Assembly (NCBI GenBank): GCA_023258935.1
Contig: JAHFRG010000037.1
Coordinates: 1-13,625 of the forward strand
Reading direction: 5' to 3'
DNA: 13,625 nucleotides
DNA from: Betaproteobacteria bacterium
GTDB taxonomy: Bacteria; Pseudomonadota; Gammaproteobacteria; Burkholderiales; JAHFRG01
A model generated the notes under the pieces. It did not search any database, was not told the origin of the DNA, and was given only the letters and a program-made list of their open reading frames with translations. The position numbers and the translations under genes are program-made. Shown here in pieces: positions 6,839 to 13,625 of the stretch. Positions within the stretch are counted from its first letter, which is position 1, and the number at the start of each line of letters is the position of its first letter.

Positions 6839-7705
6839 TCAGTAGCGATAATAGTAGTCGAGGGCGATACCGGCAAAAATGGCAGCGCCCACCCAGTTGT
6901 TGTGCAGAAACGCCTTGAAGCATTTGTCACCCTCGCGGTTTTTAATCAAGGTATGGTGATAGCCCATTATGCCTGCGGCTGCAAGCAACCCGGCGTAATA
7001 AAACGCTCCGAATTTGAAGCGTACACCGATACCTGCAAGTATCACCAACATAGCAGCGTAGCAAACCATTACCGCAAGCACATCGTACTTTCCAAAAGTA
7101 ATGGCTGAAGTTTTAATCCCGATTCTGATGTCGTCATCGCGGTCCACCATAGCGTATTCAGTATCGTAGGCAATTGCCCAGAACATATTCGCAACAAGCA
7201 GCCCCCAGGCAATCGGAGGAACCGCGCCAACATTCGCGGCATAGGCCATGGGGATGCCGAAACCGAAAGCTATACCCAGATAAGCTTGTGGAATGGCAAA
7301 AAACCTTTTGGTGAAAGGGTAAGTCGCGGCGATCAGCAGCGCCGGCACCGAGAGCACTATGACCAGACGGCCGAGCGTCAGAATCAGCGAAAATGCAAGG
7401 AGCGCCAGTACTGTGGCCAGCAGCAGCGCTTCTTTAGCACTGACCTGGCCGCTAGAGAGTGGTCGGTTCTGGGTGCGAACAACATGCCTGTCAAAATCAC
7501 GGTCGGCGTAGTCATTGATGACACAGCCGGCTGAACGCATCAATACCGTGCCCAAAACAAAAATCCAGAGTATTACCCAGTCGGGGCGTCCATAAGAGGA
7601 AATCCACAGACCCCACAGCGTCGGCCATAAGAGCAATAGAATGCCTATCGGCTTGTCGAGTCGCATCAGCTTTTCATAAAGGTGAAGCTTCTCCTTGAAT
7701 GTCAT
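6839..7705 (-). CDS. ubiA: 4-hydroxybenzoate polyprenyltransferase UbiA
   Basis: Integral inner-membrane prenyltransferase that attaches the polyprenyl tail to 4-hydroxybenzoate, with Mg2+. It is 288 residues long against 290 in E. coli. Both aspartate-rich motifs are present: NDYADRDFDRH (64-74), which binds the diphosphate through Mg2+, and DTEYAMVDRDDD (181-192). RPLSSGQVSAKEAL follows the first motif, as in the family. About eight to nine hydrophobic segments run between residues 20 and 285. Its start codon overlaps the ubiC stop (ATGA), indicating translational coupling. Confidence 0.97.
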   Translation of the reverse strand: MTFKEKLHLYEKLMRLDKPIGILLLLWPTLWGLWISSYGRPDWVILWIFVLGTVLMRSAGCVINDYADRDFDRHVVRTQNRPLSSGQVSAKEALLLATVLALLAFSLILTLGRLVIVLSVPALLIAATYPFTKRFFAIPQAYLGIAFGFGIPMAYAANVGAVPPIAWGLLVANMFWAIAYDTEYAMVDRDDDIRIGIKTSAITFGKYDVLAVMVCYAAMLVILAGIGVRFKFGAFYYAGLLAAAGIMGYHHTLIKNREGDKCFKAFLHNNWVGAAIFAGIALDYYYRY

Positions 7706-8241
7706 TGCGAAAGTTCCAGGATTGCGGGAAGAAACACTTCAGTCACTATAATCGGCCTGCCTCGCAGAATAAATACCGAACGCCTTGCCCACAAGTGATT
7801 CGGCAACGTCTTCAGTAGTCGGCATGCCCTAGGGTAAAGCTCGTGATGAGGTGCGAGCTTTTTAAAATGCAGGGGCGTGCGCTTAACCAGCGGGTTGGCA
7901 AACAGCGCCGCACCCAGGGGTTTCACGCCTTGCCGGCTGATGCTGCGCCATGCGCCGCGCAAATTGCGCCGCTTCAGCACACTGTGCGCGAACACTACCG
8001 GCGTTTCACGACAATACAGATACACTTCTCGCACCACCACCCGTTGCTTGCGCCTGGAATTGATCAACGACATCTCGTCCCGGCAAGGATTGTCAAGCCG
8101 CTGGTGCACCGCGCGCACGCTGAAAGCCGGGCAGCGCGCTTGCAGGCGGCGCGTGAGCGAACCACGGTCGGTCAGCCAGCAACGATAAGAGCGTTGAGCA
8201 TTGACAGGGCTTGGCTGCCAGGCGTAGTGCAAAAATTTCAT
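7702..8241 (-). CDS. ubiC: Chorismate pyruvate-lyase UbiC
   Basis: Cleaves chorismate to 4-hydroxybenzoate and pyruvate, the first committed step toward ubiquinone. It has 179 residues, slightly longer than E. coli UbiC (165). Recognisable elements are WLTDRGSLTRRL (22-33), VREVYLYC with R71, PVVFAHSVL (81-89), PLGAALFANPLVKRTPL (108-124), LWARRSVFI (150-158) and the end motif TEVFLPAI with E168. R71 and E168 probably correspond to the catalytic arginine and glutamate known from E. coli. UbiC is among the less conserved ubiquinone enzymes, but position between recG and ubiA removes doubt. It starts 21 bp after recG and overlaps ubiA by 4 bp. Confidence 0.93.
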   Translation of the reverse strand: MKFLHYAWQPSPVNAQRSYRCWLTDRGSLTRRLQARCPAFSVRAVHQRLDNPCRDEMSLINSRRKQRVVVREVYLYCRETPVVFAHSVLKRRNLRGAWRSISRQGVKPLGAALFANPLVKRTPLHFKKLAPHHELYPRACRLLKTLPNHLWARRSVFILRGRPIIVTEVFLPAILELSQ

Positions 8242-8262
8242 AATGGCTTGATAAGGGGGTTC

Positions 8263-10359
8263 CTACACCCGCAGATAGTCTTTCCTGCCGCCCAGCCAGC
8301 GCTGCAGGTGCAGCTCAACAGACTGAGGGAATTCCTTGAGCATGCGTTCTGCGGCGTTGCGCGCCGCCTCCAGTAAATCAATATCGGTGTTGATATCGGC
8401 AAAGCGCAGCATGGGCACCCCGCTTTGCCGAGCGCCGAGAAATTCCCCAGGGCCGCGCAGCCGCAAATCCTGTCTGGCGATTTCAAAACCATCAGATGTC
8501 TCGAACACGATTTTGAGCCTCGCCCGCGCCGCTTCGCCAAGCGGGTTCTGGTACATCAGGATGCACACGCTTTGTTCTGAGCCGCGCCCGATACGTCCGC
8601 GCAACTGGTGCAATTGCGACAGGCCCATGCGCTCGGCATTCTCGATAACCATTAACGAAGCATTAGGCACATCCACTCCGACTTCGATCACCGTGGTTGC
8701 CACCAACAATTGGATTTCTCCCTGGAGAAACGCCCGCATCACCGCCGCTTTTTCGCGGCTGGCGAGTCTGCCGTGCACCAAGCCGACTTTCAATTCCGGA
8801 AAAGTTGTTTTCAAAACCGAATGGGTTTCCAGCGCAGTCTTAAGCTGCAGCGCTTCGGACTCCTCGATCAGCGGGCACACCCAATATGCCTGTTTGCCGG
8901 CAACACAGGCATCGCGAACTCGCGCAATCACCTCGGCGCGCCGGTTGTCAGCGACCAGTTTGGTGGTGATCGGCGTACGCCCGGGCGGCATTTCATCAAT
9001 GACCGACACATCAAGGTCCGCATAGTAGCTCATGCTTAAAGTCCGCGGGATCGGCGTCGCGCTCATCATTAACTGATGAGGCTGCAGGCCCGGCCTGCTT
9101 CCCTTAATGCGCAGCGCCAGTCGCTGGTGCACGCCAAAACGATGCTGCTCGTCAATGATAGCCAGGCCCAATTTGTGGAATTCCACTTGTTCCTGAATTA
9201 GTGCATGAGTGCCAATGACCAGCATTGCTTCACCTTGCAACACGCTTTTCAGCGCAACCTGCTTTTGTTTCTTGCTTAAACTGCCGGCAAGCCACGCCAC
9301 ATCCACACCAAGGGGCTCAAGCCAGCCTGTAAACTTGTGATAATGCTGCTCGGCAAGAATTTCCGTAGGCGCCATGATCGCTGCCTGGTAACTATTCTCT
9401 ATGGCCTGCAGTACTGCAAAAGCAGCGACGATGGTTTTTCCGCTTCCGACATCGCCTTGCAGCAGCCGCTGCATCGGGTAAGGTTGGGAGAGGTCACCGG
9501 CGATTTCCTCAATTGCCTTGCGCTGTGCAGCGGTCAAAACAAATGGCAATCCCTCATGCAAAGCTTGAGTAAGCTGGCCGAGCCTAGACAATGCCGGGGC
9601 AACGCGACTGCGCCGTTCGCGGTAATGCAGGCGCATGGATAATTGCTGTGCCAGCAGTTCATCAAATTTAACCCTGCGCCAGGCGGGATGATCGCGTTCT
9701 GCAAGCTGTTGCAACTTCACCCGCGGAGGCGGCTGATGCAAGAACAACACACTTTCCTTAAAACCCGGCAGTTTGAACGTCTGCAAAATCTGTCGCGGCA
9801 GGCTTTCAGCAAGATCGTTTTCAGCAAGGCCGCGCTTGATGAGCTTGCACAGGGTATCCTGCGATAGACCCGCAGTCGTCGGATAAACCGGGGTCAGCGA
9901 ATTCGGTAGCGGCATATCACCGCGCACGATGCGGTATTTGGGATGCACCATCTCCGCTCCGAAAAATCCCTGTCGAATTTCGCCCAACAGCCGTACTTTT
10001 GTGCCGGGCGCGAGTGCCTTGACCTGGCTACCGTAAAAATTCAGCAGGCGCATCACCAGCGTGCCACCGGCATCCTCAATCTGGCACACCAGCGTGCGCC
10101 GCGGACGGTACTGGATTTCGGTATTCACCACTACTCCTTCTACCTGGACAGTTTGGCCGGATAACGCCTCTTTGATTGGATATACGCGAGTTTCGTCTTC
10201 GTATCTGATGGGCAGATGCAACACCAAGTCCAGCGAGCGAGATATGCCGAGTCTTGCGAGCTTTTCCAGGGTAGGCTTGCTGATACCGGCTAACGCGGGG
10301 TGATCGGGTATTTTGATGCCGGATTTTTTATTCTCGCGCTGGTTTGCAGCTGTGGACAT
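8263..10359 (-). CDS. recG: ATP-dependent DNA helicase RecG
   Basis: Superfamily 2 branched-DNA translocase that regresses stalled replication forks and processes recombination intermediates. The 698 residues match the usual length. The N-terminal third (about 1-150) is the OB-fold wedge domain that splits fork DNA. Helicase motifs follow in order: LTAAQ (275-279), Walker A GDVGSGKT (302-309), PTEILAEQH (331-339), the DEQH box DEQHRFG (403-409), SATPIPRTL (433-441), GLVHGR (526-531), TTVIEVGVDVPNA (555-567) and QLRGRIGRG (585-593). The TRG-like region near 600-650 includes the DGFEIARQDLRLRGPGEFLG block typical of RecG. The ATG at 10357-10359 has a GAGATG ribosome site upstream. The gene sits 52 bp downstream of ridA. 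Confidence 0.97.
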   Translation of the reverse strand: MSTAANQRENKKSGIKIPDHPALAGISKPTLEKLARLGISRSLDLVLHLPIRYEDETRVYPIKEALSGQTVQVEGVVVNTEIQYRPRRTLVCQIEDAGGTLVMRLLNFYGSQVKALAPGTKVRLLGEIRQGFFGAEMVHPKYRIVRGDMPLPNSLTPVYPTTAGLSQDTLCKLIKRGLAENDLAESLPRQILQTFKLPGFKESVLFLHQPPPRVKLQQLAERDHPAWRRVKFDELLAQQLSMRLHYRERRSRVAPALSRLGQLTQALHEGLPFVLTAAQRKAIEEIAGDLSQPYPMQRLLQGDVGSGKTIVAAFAVLQAIENSYQAAIMAPTEILAEQHYHKFTGWLEPLGVDVAWLAGSLSKKQKQVALKSVLQGEAMLVIGTHALIQEQVEFHKLGLAIIDEQHRFGVHQRLALRIKGSRPGLQPHQLMMSATPIPRTLSMSYYADLDVSVIDEMPPGRTPITTKLVADNRRAEVIARVRDACVAGKQAYWVCPLIEESEALQLKTALETHSVLKTTFPELKVGLVHGRLASREKAAVMRAFLQGEIQLLVATTVIEVGVDVPNASLMVIENAERMGLSQLHQLRGRIGRGSEQSVCILMYQNPLGEAARARLKIVFETSDGFEIARQDLRLRGPGEFLGARQSGVPMLRFADINTDIDLLEAARNAAERMLKEFPQSVELHLQRWLGGRKDYLRV

Positions 10360-10411
10360 GTGTTACATCTCAATGGCGGACAAACGATGGAGTCCAACCC
10401 TCATCACATCC

Positions 10412-10795
10412 TCACTTCTCGATGACCAAGATGGCATCCATTTCCACTAGCGCGCCACGAGGCAGCGAAGCCACCCCCACCGCTGCGCGCGCCGGATAGG
10501 GCTCGCGGAAATATTTGGCCATGATTTCATTGACGCGGGTAAAATGCGCAAGATCGGTAAGATATACATTGAGCTTGACTACTTCATCCAGGCTGCCGTC
10601 TGCGGCTTGCGCTACTGCCTTGAGGTTTTCGAATACCCGCACGATCTGCGCTTCAATACCCTCTACCATTTGCATGCTTGCCGGATCAAGCCCGATTTGC
10701 CCGGACAAATAAACGGTTTGACCTGCGCGTACTGCCTGCGAGTAAACGCCAATGGCCTTGGGCGCATCATCGGTATGGATGATTTTTTTAGCCAT
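10412..10795 (-). CDS. ridA: Enamine/imine deaminase RidA
   Basis: Member of the RidA/YjgF/YER057c/UK114 family, a trimeric cytosolic enzyme that hydrolyses reactive enamines such as 2-aminoacrylate released by PLP enzymes. The product is 127 residues. Visible features are IGVYSQAV with Y18, VYLSGQIGLDP (28-38), QIVRVFENLKAV, KLNVYLTDLAHF, and the pair R103 (PARAAVG) and E118 (LVEMDAI). Their spacing equals that of R105 and E120 in E. coli RidA, so the enzyme should be active. The start at 10795 is set by a consensus AAGGAG seven bases upstream; an in-frame ATG at 10834 would add 13 residues without such a site. First gene of the ridA-recG-ubiC-ubiA-ubiD cluster. Confidence 0.95.
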   Translation of the reverse strand: MAKKIIHTDDAPKAIGVYSQAVRAGQTVYLSGQIGLDPASMQMVEGIEAQIVRVFENLKAVAQAADGSLDEVVKLNVYLTDLAHFTRVNEIMAKYFREPYPARAAVGVASLPRGALVEMDAILVIEK

Positions 10796-10802
10796 GTATT
10801 TT

Positions 10803-10808
10803 CTCCTT
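10803..10808 (-). promoter_or_regulatory. ridA ribosome binding site
   Basis: AAGGAG on the minus strand, seven bases before the ATG at 10793-10795. It decides the ridA start against the longer in-frame option. Confidence 0.85.
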
Positions 10809-10814
10809 GAGTAA

Positions 10815-10827
10815 CTGATGTTATCAG
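10815..10827. repeat. Short inverted repeat in the ridA leader
   Basis: CTGAT, three bases, ATCAG: a perfect 5-bp inverted repeat ending seven bases upstream of the ridA ribosome site. It could fold as a small hairpin in the message or be a half-hidden operator; it is short enough to occur by chance. Confidence 0.3.
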
Positions 10828-10929
10828 GATTCACCGGTTTCTAACAAAGCGTATCGCAGCGGAGCATAGTCACGCAGAACCTGAATTGAGCTATCATAGC
10901 CGCAATTACGCATTAGGATTTTATGCGAG

Positions 10930-11265
10930 ATGACGAGTCCGCTCATTGTCAACCTGGAAAAAGTGCTTGCGGCGGGTCGAGATGATGCTTTATTGCGCTT
11001 TAGTCTTGGTAACGAATATCTTAAACTCAACGACCCGGCCGTAGCGGCACAGCACTTGAACCAGGCGGTGAGTCATGACCCGGCCTATTCAGCCGCATGG
11101 AAATTGCTGGGGAAAGCGCTCGCGGAATGCGGAAGACTCAAGGAGGCATTGAATGCCTATCAGCGGGGAATCGAAGTGGCAGAAAAAAAAGGCGACAAGC
11201 AGGCCGCAAAAGAGATGCGGGTTTTTGCGCGCCGCATTGAAATACGATTGAGTGAGCAGAAATAG
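10930..11265 (+). CDS. Small tetratricopeptide-repeat protein
   Basis: A 111-residue protein with two consecutive 34-residue TPR units and a helical tail. TPR1 covers residues 20-53 (L26, G27, Y30, A39, L43, A46 and P51 at the canonical places). TPR2 covers 54-87 (W57, L60, G61, A73, Y77, G80). Residues 88-111 are charged and probably form the capping helix. There is no signal peptide or membrane segment, so it is cytosolic and likely a protein-binding adaptor; the partner is unknown. Only a weak GCGAG precedes the ATG. It is divergent from ridA and followed after 22 bp by the KimA-like transporter, so the two are probably cotranscribed. No specific name can be given. Confidence 0.85.
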   Translation: MTSPLIVNLEKVLAAGRDDALLRFSLGNEYLKLNDPAVAAQHLNQAVSHDPAYSAAWKLLGKALAECGRLKEALNAYQRGIEVAEKKGDKQAAKEMRVFARRIEIRLSEQK

Positions 11266-11287
11266 CTTTACGCAACAACAATAACGC

Positions 11288-13258
11288 ATGTGGACTTTTG
11301 AAAAACTCCGCGAATTTATCATCGGCGCTCCACACGATCCCCTGAGTCCGGAAACACGGCGCCATATTGCCCTAATCGCCTTTTTCGCTTGGATCGGCCT
11401 GGGCGCGGATGGCCTTTCCTCTTCGTGTTACGGCCCGGAAGAAGCCTATCTTGCGTTAGGCCCGCACACGCATCTCGGGCTGTATTTGGCGCTCGCCACC
11501 GCGGCAACGGTGTTCATCATCTCACTTGCCTACAACCAGGTGATCGAGCTTTTCCCAGGCGGCGGCGGTGGTTATCGCGTGGCCACCACGCTGATCGGAC
11601 CGTATGCCGGACTGGTTTCAGGCGCGGCGTTGATTGTGGACTATGTGCTGACCATTTCTATTTCGATAGCCAGCGGAGCCGATGCCTTGTTCAGCCTATT
11701 GCCACTCGAGTTTCATTGGCTGAAAGTTGTATCAGAAATTATCCTGATTTTCCTGCTGCTCACTCTTAATCTGAGAGGAATGAAGGAGGCCATCAAGTTC
11801 CTGTTGCCGATTTTCCTCGGCTTTGTCGTCGTCCACGTGTTTCTGATCATATACGGCATCAATGCACATAGCGGGCGGATACCTTTATTGATTCCCGAAA
11901 CCGTGAATGAAACCGTGTCACTCAGCCGCGAATTGGGCTGGACCGGCGTGCTCGCGGCATTGATGCTGGCGTATTCCCGAGGAGGCGGCACTTACACCGG
12001 CCTGGAAGCAGTGTCAAACAACGTCAACACGCTTGCCGAGCCACGGGTACGCACCGGCAAATGGACGATGTTCTATATGGCGACCTCGCTCGCGCTTACC
12101 GCAGGCGGCATCCTGCTGCTTTATCTGCTGTGGGGCGTAGTCAAAGAAGAAGGCCAGACGCTTAACGCGATTACCTTTAAAGCCATCATTGACAATCTGC
12201 AACTCGGCAGTCCTTTGTTAAGCCAGAGTGCTCTGTTTGTGGTGCTGGCGCTGGAAGCAGGACTGTTGTTCGTTGCTGCCAACACCGGTTTCCTCGGCGG
12301 TCCCGCGGTGCTTTCCAACATGGCGGTCGATTCCTGGGTGCCGCGGCAGTTCCGCCAGCTTTCCAGCCGCCTGGTCACGCAAAACGGGATGGTACTTATG
12401 GGTCTGGCGGCGCTGGCTATTTTGTTGTGGAGCCAGGGCAATGTATCTCTGCTGGTGGTGCTCTACAGCATCAACGTGTTCCTGACTTTCTCGATATCGC
12501 TCTATGGCCTGTGCGTCTATTGGTGGCGCAATCGCAAACCGTTAACCCATTGGCGGCGCCGGCTGCTGCTGACCGTTACCGGCCTGACTGTTACCAGCAG
12601 CATTCTATTGGTGCTGCTGGTAGAAAAATTCGGCGAAGGCGGCTGGGTGACACTGCTGATTACCAGCTTGGTTGTTGGCATATGTTTGCTAATTAGAAAA
12701 CACTATTACGAAGTACGCGAGCAGCTGCGCAAAATCGACGAACTGTTTGTGGCTGTTCCTACCTGGGATGACAAGGTGTCTGCGCCGCAAATCGACCCCT
12801 CACAGCCCACAGCAGTGTTCCTGGTAGGCAAAAACTTGGGTGTGGGAATGCATACTTTGTTATGGGTGCAGCGGCTGTTCCCCAAGCACTTCAAGAATTT
12901 CATCTTCCTTGCCGCAGGCGAAGTCGACGCGCAAAGCTACGGCGCAAAAGAGACGATGGCTGAATTGCAACAAAAAATCAGCAACTCGCTCAAATACTAC
13001 ATTGGTTTTTGCCACAGTCATGGGCTCGCCGCGGCCACTTACGAAGTATTCGGCTGCGACCCGGTAGATGAACTTACTCACCTCACCGAAAAAGTGGCGC
13101 AACAATTTCCCAACTGCGTGTTCTTTGCCAGCAAGCTGATTTTCCAGCACGACAATTTGCTTACGCGCATGCTTCACAACCAGACTGCGCTCACCATGCA
13201 AAGCCGTTTGCACTTGCGTGGGATGCAGATGGTGATTCTGCCGATGAAAGTTTCCTGA
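11288..13258 (+). CDS. KimA-like APC/KUP-superfamily potassium transporter with C-terminal soluble domain
   Basis: Inner-membrane transporter of 656 residues. About twelve hydrophobic segments lie between residues 25 and 470. The soluble C-terminal part (about 490-656, starting near TAVFLVGKNLGVGMHTL) looks like the USP-like alpha/beta domain of KimA. The N-terminus (FIIGAPHDPLS, then GADGLSSSCYGPEEAY) parallels Bacillus subtilis KimA (FLIGKPLKS, SSDALSSVAYG). Residues I recall as the KimA potassium site all have counterparts: D41 and Y48, then D118, Y119, T122 and S126 in VDYVLTISIS, T237 and E240 in TYTGLEAVSN, and Y393 in VLYSINVF. Databases would often call this an amino-acid permease of the APC family, which remains the alternative. 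No ribosome site is evident; coupling to the TPR gene 22 bp upstream is likely. Proton-coupled potassium uptake is inferred. Confidence 0.75.
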   Translation: MWTFEKLREFIIGAPHDPLSPETRRHIALIAFFAWIGLGADGLSSSCYGPEEAYLALGPHTHLGLYLALATAATVFIISLAYNQVIELFPGGGGGYRVATTLIGPYAGLVSGAALIVDYVLTISISIASGADALFSLLPLEFHWLKVVSEIILIFLLLTLNLRGMKEAIKFLLPIFLGFVVVHVFLIIYGINAHSGRIPLLIPETVNETVSLSRELGWTGVLAALMLAYSRGGGTYTGLEAVSNNVNTLAEPRVRTGKWTMFYMATSLALTAGGILLLYLLWGVVKEEGQTLNAITFKAIIDNLQLGSPLLSQSALFVVLALEAGLLFVAANTGFLGGPAVLSNMAVDSWVPRQFRQLSSRLVTQNGMVLMGLAALAILLWSQGNVSLLVVLYSINVFLTFSISLYGLCVYWWRNRKPLTHWRRRLLLTVTGLTVTSSILLVLLVEKFGEGGWVTLLITSLVVGICLLIRKHYYEVREQLRKIDELFVAVPTWDDKVSAPQIDPSQPTAVFLVGKNLGVGMHTLLWVQRLFPKHFKNFIFLAAGEVDAQSYGAKETMAELQQKISNSLKYYIGFCHSHGLAAATYEVFGCDPVDELTHLTEKVAQQFPNCVFFASKLIFQHDNLLTRMLHNQTALTMQSRLHLRGMQMVILPMKVS

Positions 13259-13269
13259 TAGATGCAGCG

Positions 13270-13625
13270 CTAAGGAACCAAAACTGTGGAGCCGGTGGTT
13301 TTGCGCGACTCAAGATCGCGGTGCGCCTGCGCTGCTTCTCTCAATGGATAGGTCTGATTGATGGTAATCTTGACCGTGCCTTTCTTCACCACCGAAAAAA
13401 GCTCGGCTGCGCTCTTGAGCAGGTCCTCGCGCTTCGCGGTGTAGGTCATCAGGGTCGGGCGCGTCAGAAACAGCGAGCCTTTTTGGGAAAGAATGGCAAG
13501 CTCAAACGGCGGCACCGCACCCGAGGCGCTGCCGTAGCTCACCATCAAGCCCAAGGGCGCAAGGCAGTCGAGCGAACCCATAAAGGTGTCCTTGCCAATG
13601 CCGTCGTAGACCACCGGCACGCCTG
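13270..13625 (-). CDS. qorA: NADPH:quinone reductase (QorA type), C-terminal part only
   Basis: Zinc-free medium-chain dehydrogenase/reductase that reduces quinones or enals with NADPH. The visible 118 codons run from the window edge to a TAG at 13270-13272. They match the end of E. coli QOR closely: VVYDGIGKDTF, SLDCLAPLGLMVSYG, SGAVPPFELAILSQKGSLFLTRP, LFSVVKKGTVK, YPLREAAQAHRDLESRKTTGS. A GTG near 13618-13620 is an internal valine, not a start; roughly two thirds of the gene, including the N-terminal catalytic fold and most of the cofactor-binding fold, lies to the right. It converges on the KimA-like gene with an 11-bp gap. Quinone specificity is from family resemblance only. Confidence 0.92.
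   Translation of the reverse strand, partial: GVPVVYDGIGKDTFMGSLDCLAPLGLMVSYGSASGAVPPFELAILSQKGSLFLTRPTLMTYTAKREDLLKSAAELFSVVKKGTVKITINQTYPLREAAQAHRDLESRKTTGSTVLVP

Noticed and set aside
8263..10359. Several plus-strand open frames of 70-230 codons opposite recG
   Set aside because: All lie within the intact recG coding sequence and show no family resemblance or ribosome sites.
10793..10834. Longer RidA from the ATG at 10834
   Set aside because: The consensus AAGGAG points to the ATG at 10795, where the family's usual N-terminus begins.
10923..10985. Twenty-codon open frame starting just upstream of and overlapping the TPR gene start
   Set aside because: Too short, no ribosome site, composition not distinctive; likely chance.
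13252..13282. Imperfect inverted repeat between the transporter and qorA ends, considered as a bidirectional terminator
   Set aside because: The stem is about seven pairs with a mismatch and a long loop, and neither strand has a U-run after it.

Overview
The window looks like ordinary chromosome from a proteobacterium, most likely a betaproteobacterium of the Nitrosomonadales type. The reasons are ubiquinone genes (ubiC, ubiA, ubiD) beside ridA-recG, a groESL operon with a HrcA-type CIRCE operator, a BioA of the Pseudomonas/beta type, and an even, moderately GC-rich composition (judged by eye). The order assignment is inference. No insertion sequence, phage gene, CRISPR array, tRNA or rRNA was seen. 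All main reading frames are intact; only the two edge genes (groEL on the left, a quinone oxidoreductase on the right) are cut.

Layout. (1) 1-1819, minus strand: groES-groEL chaperonin operon, read leftward from a promoter overlaid by a perfect CIRCE palindrome. (2) 1948-4676, plus strand: bioA (biotin synthesis) followed 2 bp later by dacB (PBP4-type peptidoglycan hydrolase). The bioA -10 box overlaps the groES -35 box. (3) 4779-5336, plus strand: a small secreted 8-strand-type outer-membrane beta-barrel protein, preceded by a CRP-like site placed as in a class II activated promoter. (4) 5344-10795, minus strand: a compact operon ridA-recG-ubiC-ubiA-ubiD. Its last three genes encode the early ubiquinone steps in reaction order. 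(5) 10930-13258, plus strand: a small TPR protein and a 656-residue APC/KUP-superfamily transporter that carries the potassium-coordinating residues of Bacillus KimA and a soluble C-terminal domain. (6) 13270-13625, minus strand: C-terminal part of a QorA-type NADPH:quinone reductase.

Most of this is housekeeping: protein folding, biotin, cell wall, ubiquinone, DNA repair and enamine detoxification. I see no convincing new multi-gene system. The best leads are the KimA-like transporter paired with a TPR protein in an organism not expected to use c-di-AMP, the interlocked groES/bioA control region where HrcA could also govern bioA, and the class II CRP-like promoter in front of an uncharacterised outer-membrane barrel. 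No stretch longer than 300 bases lacks a gene.
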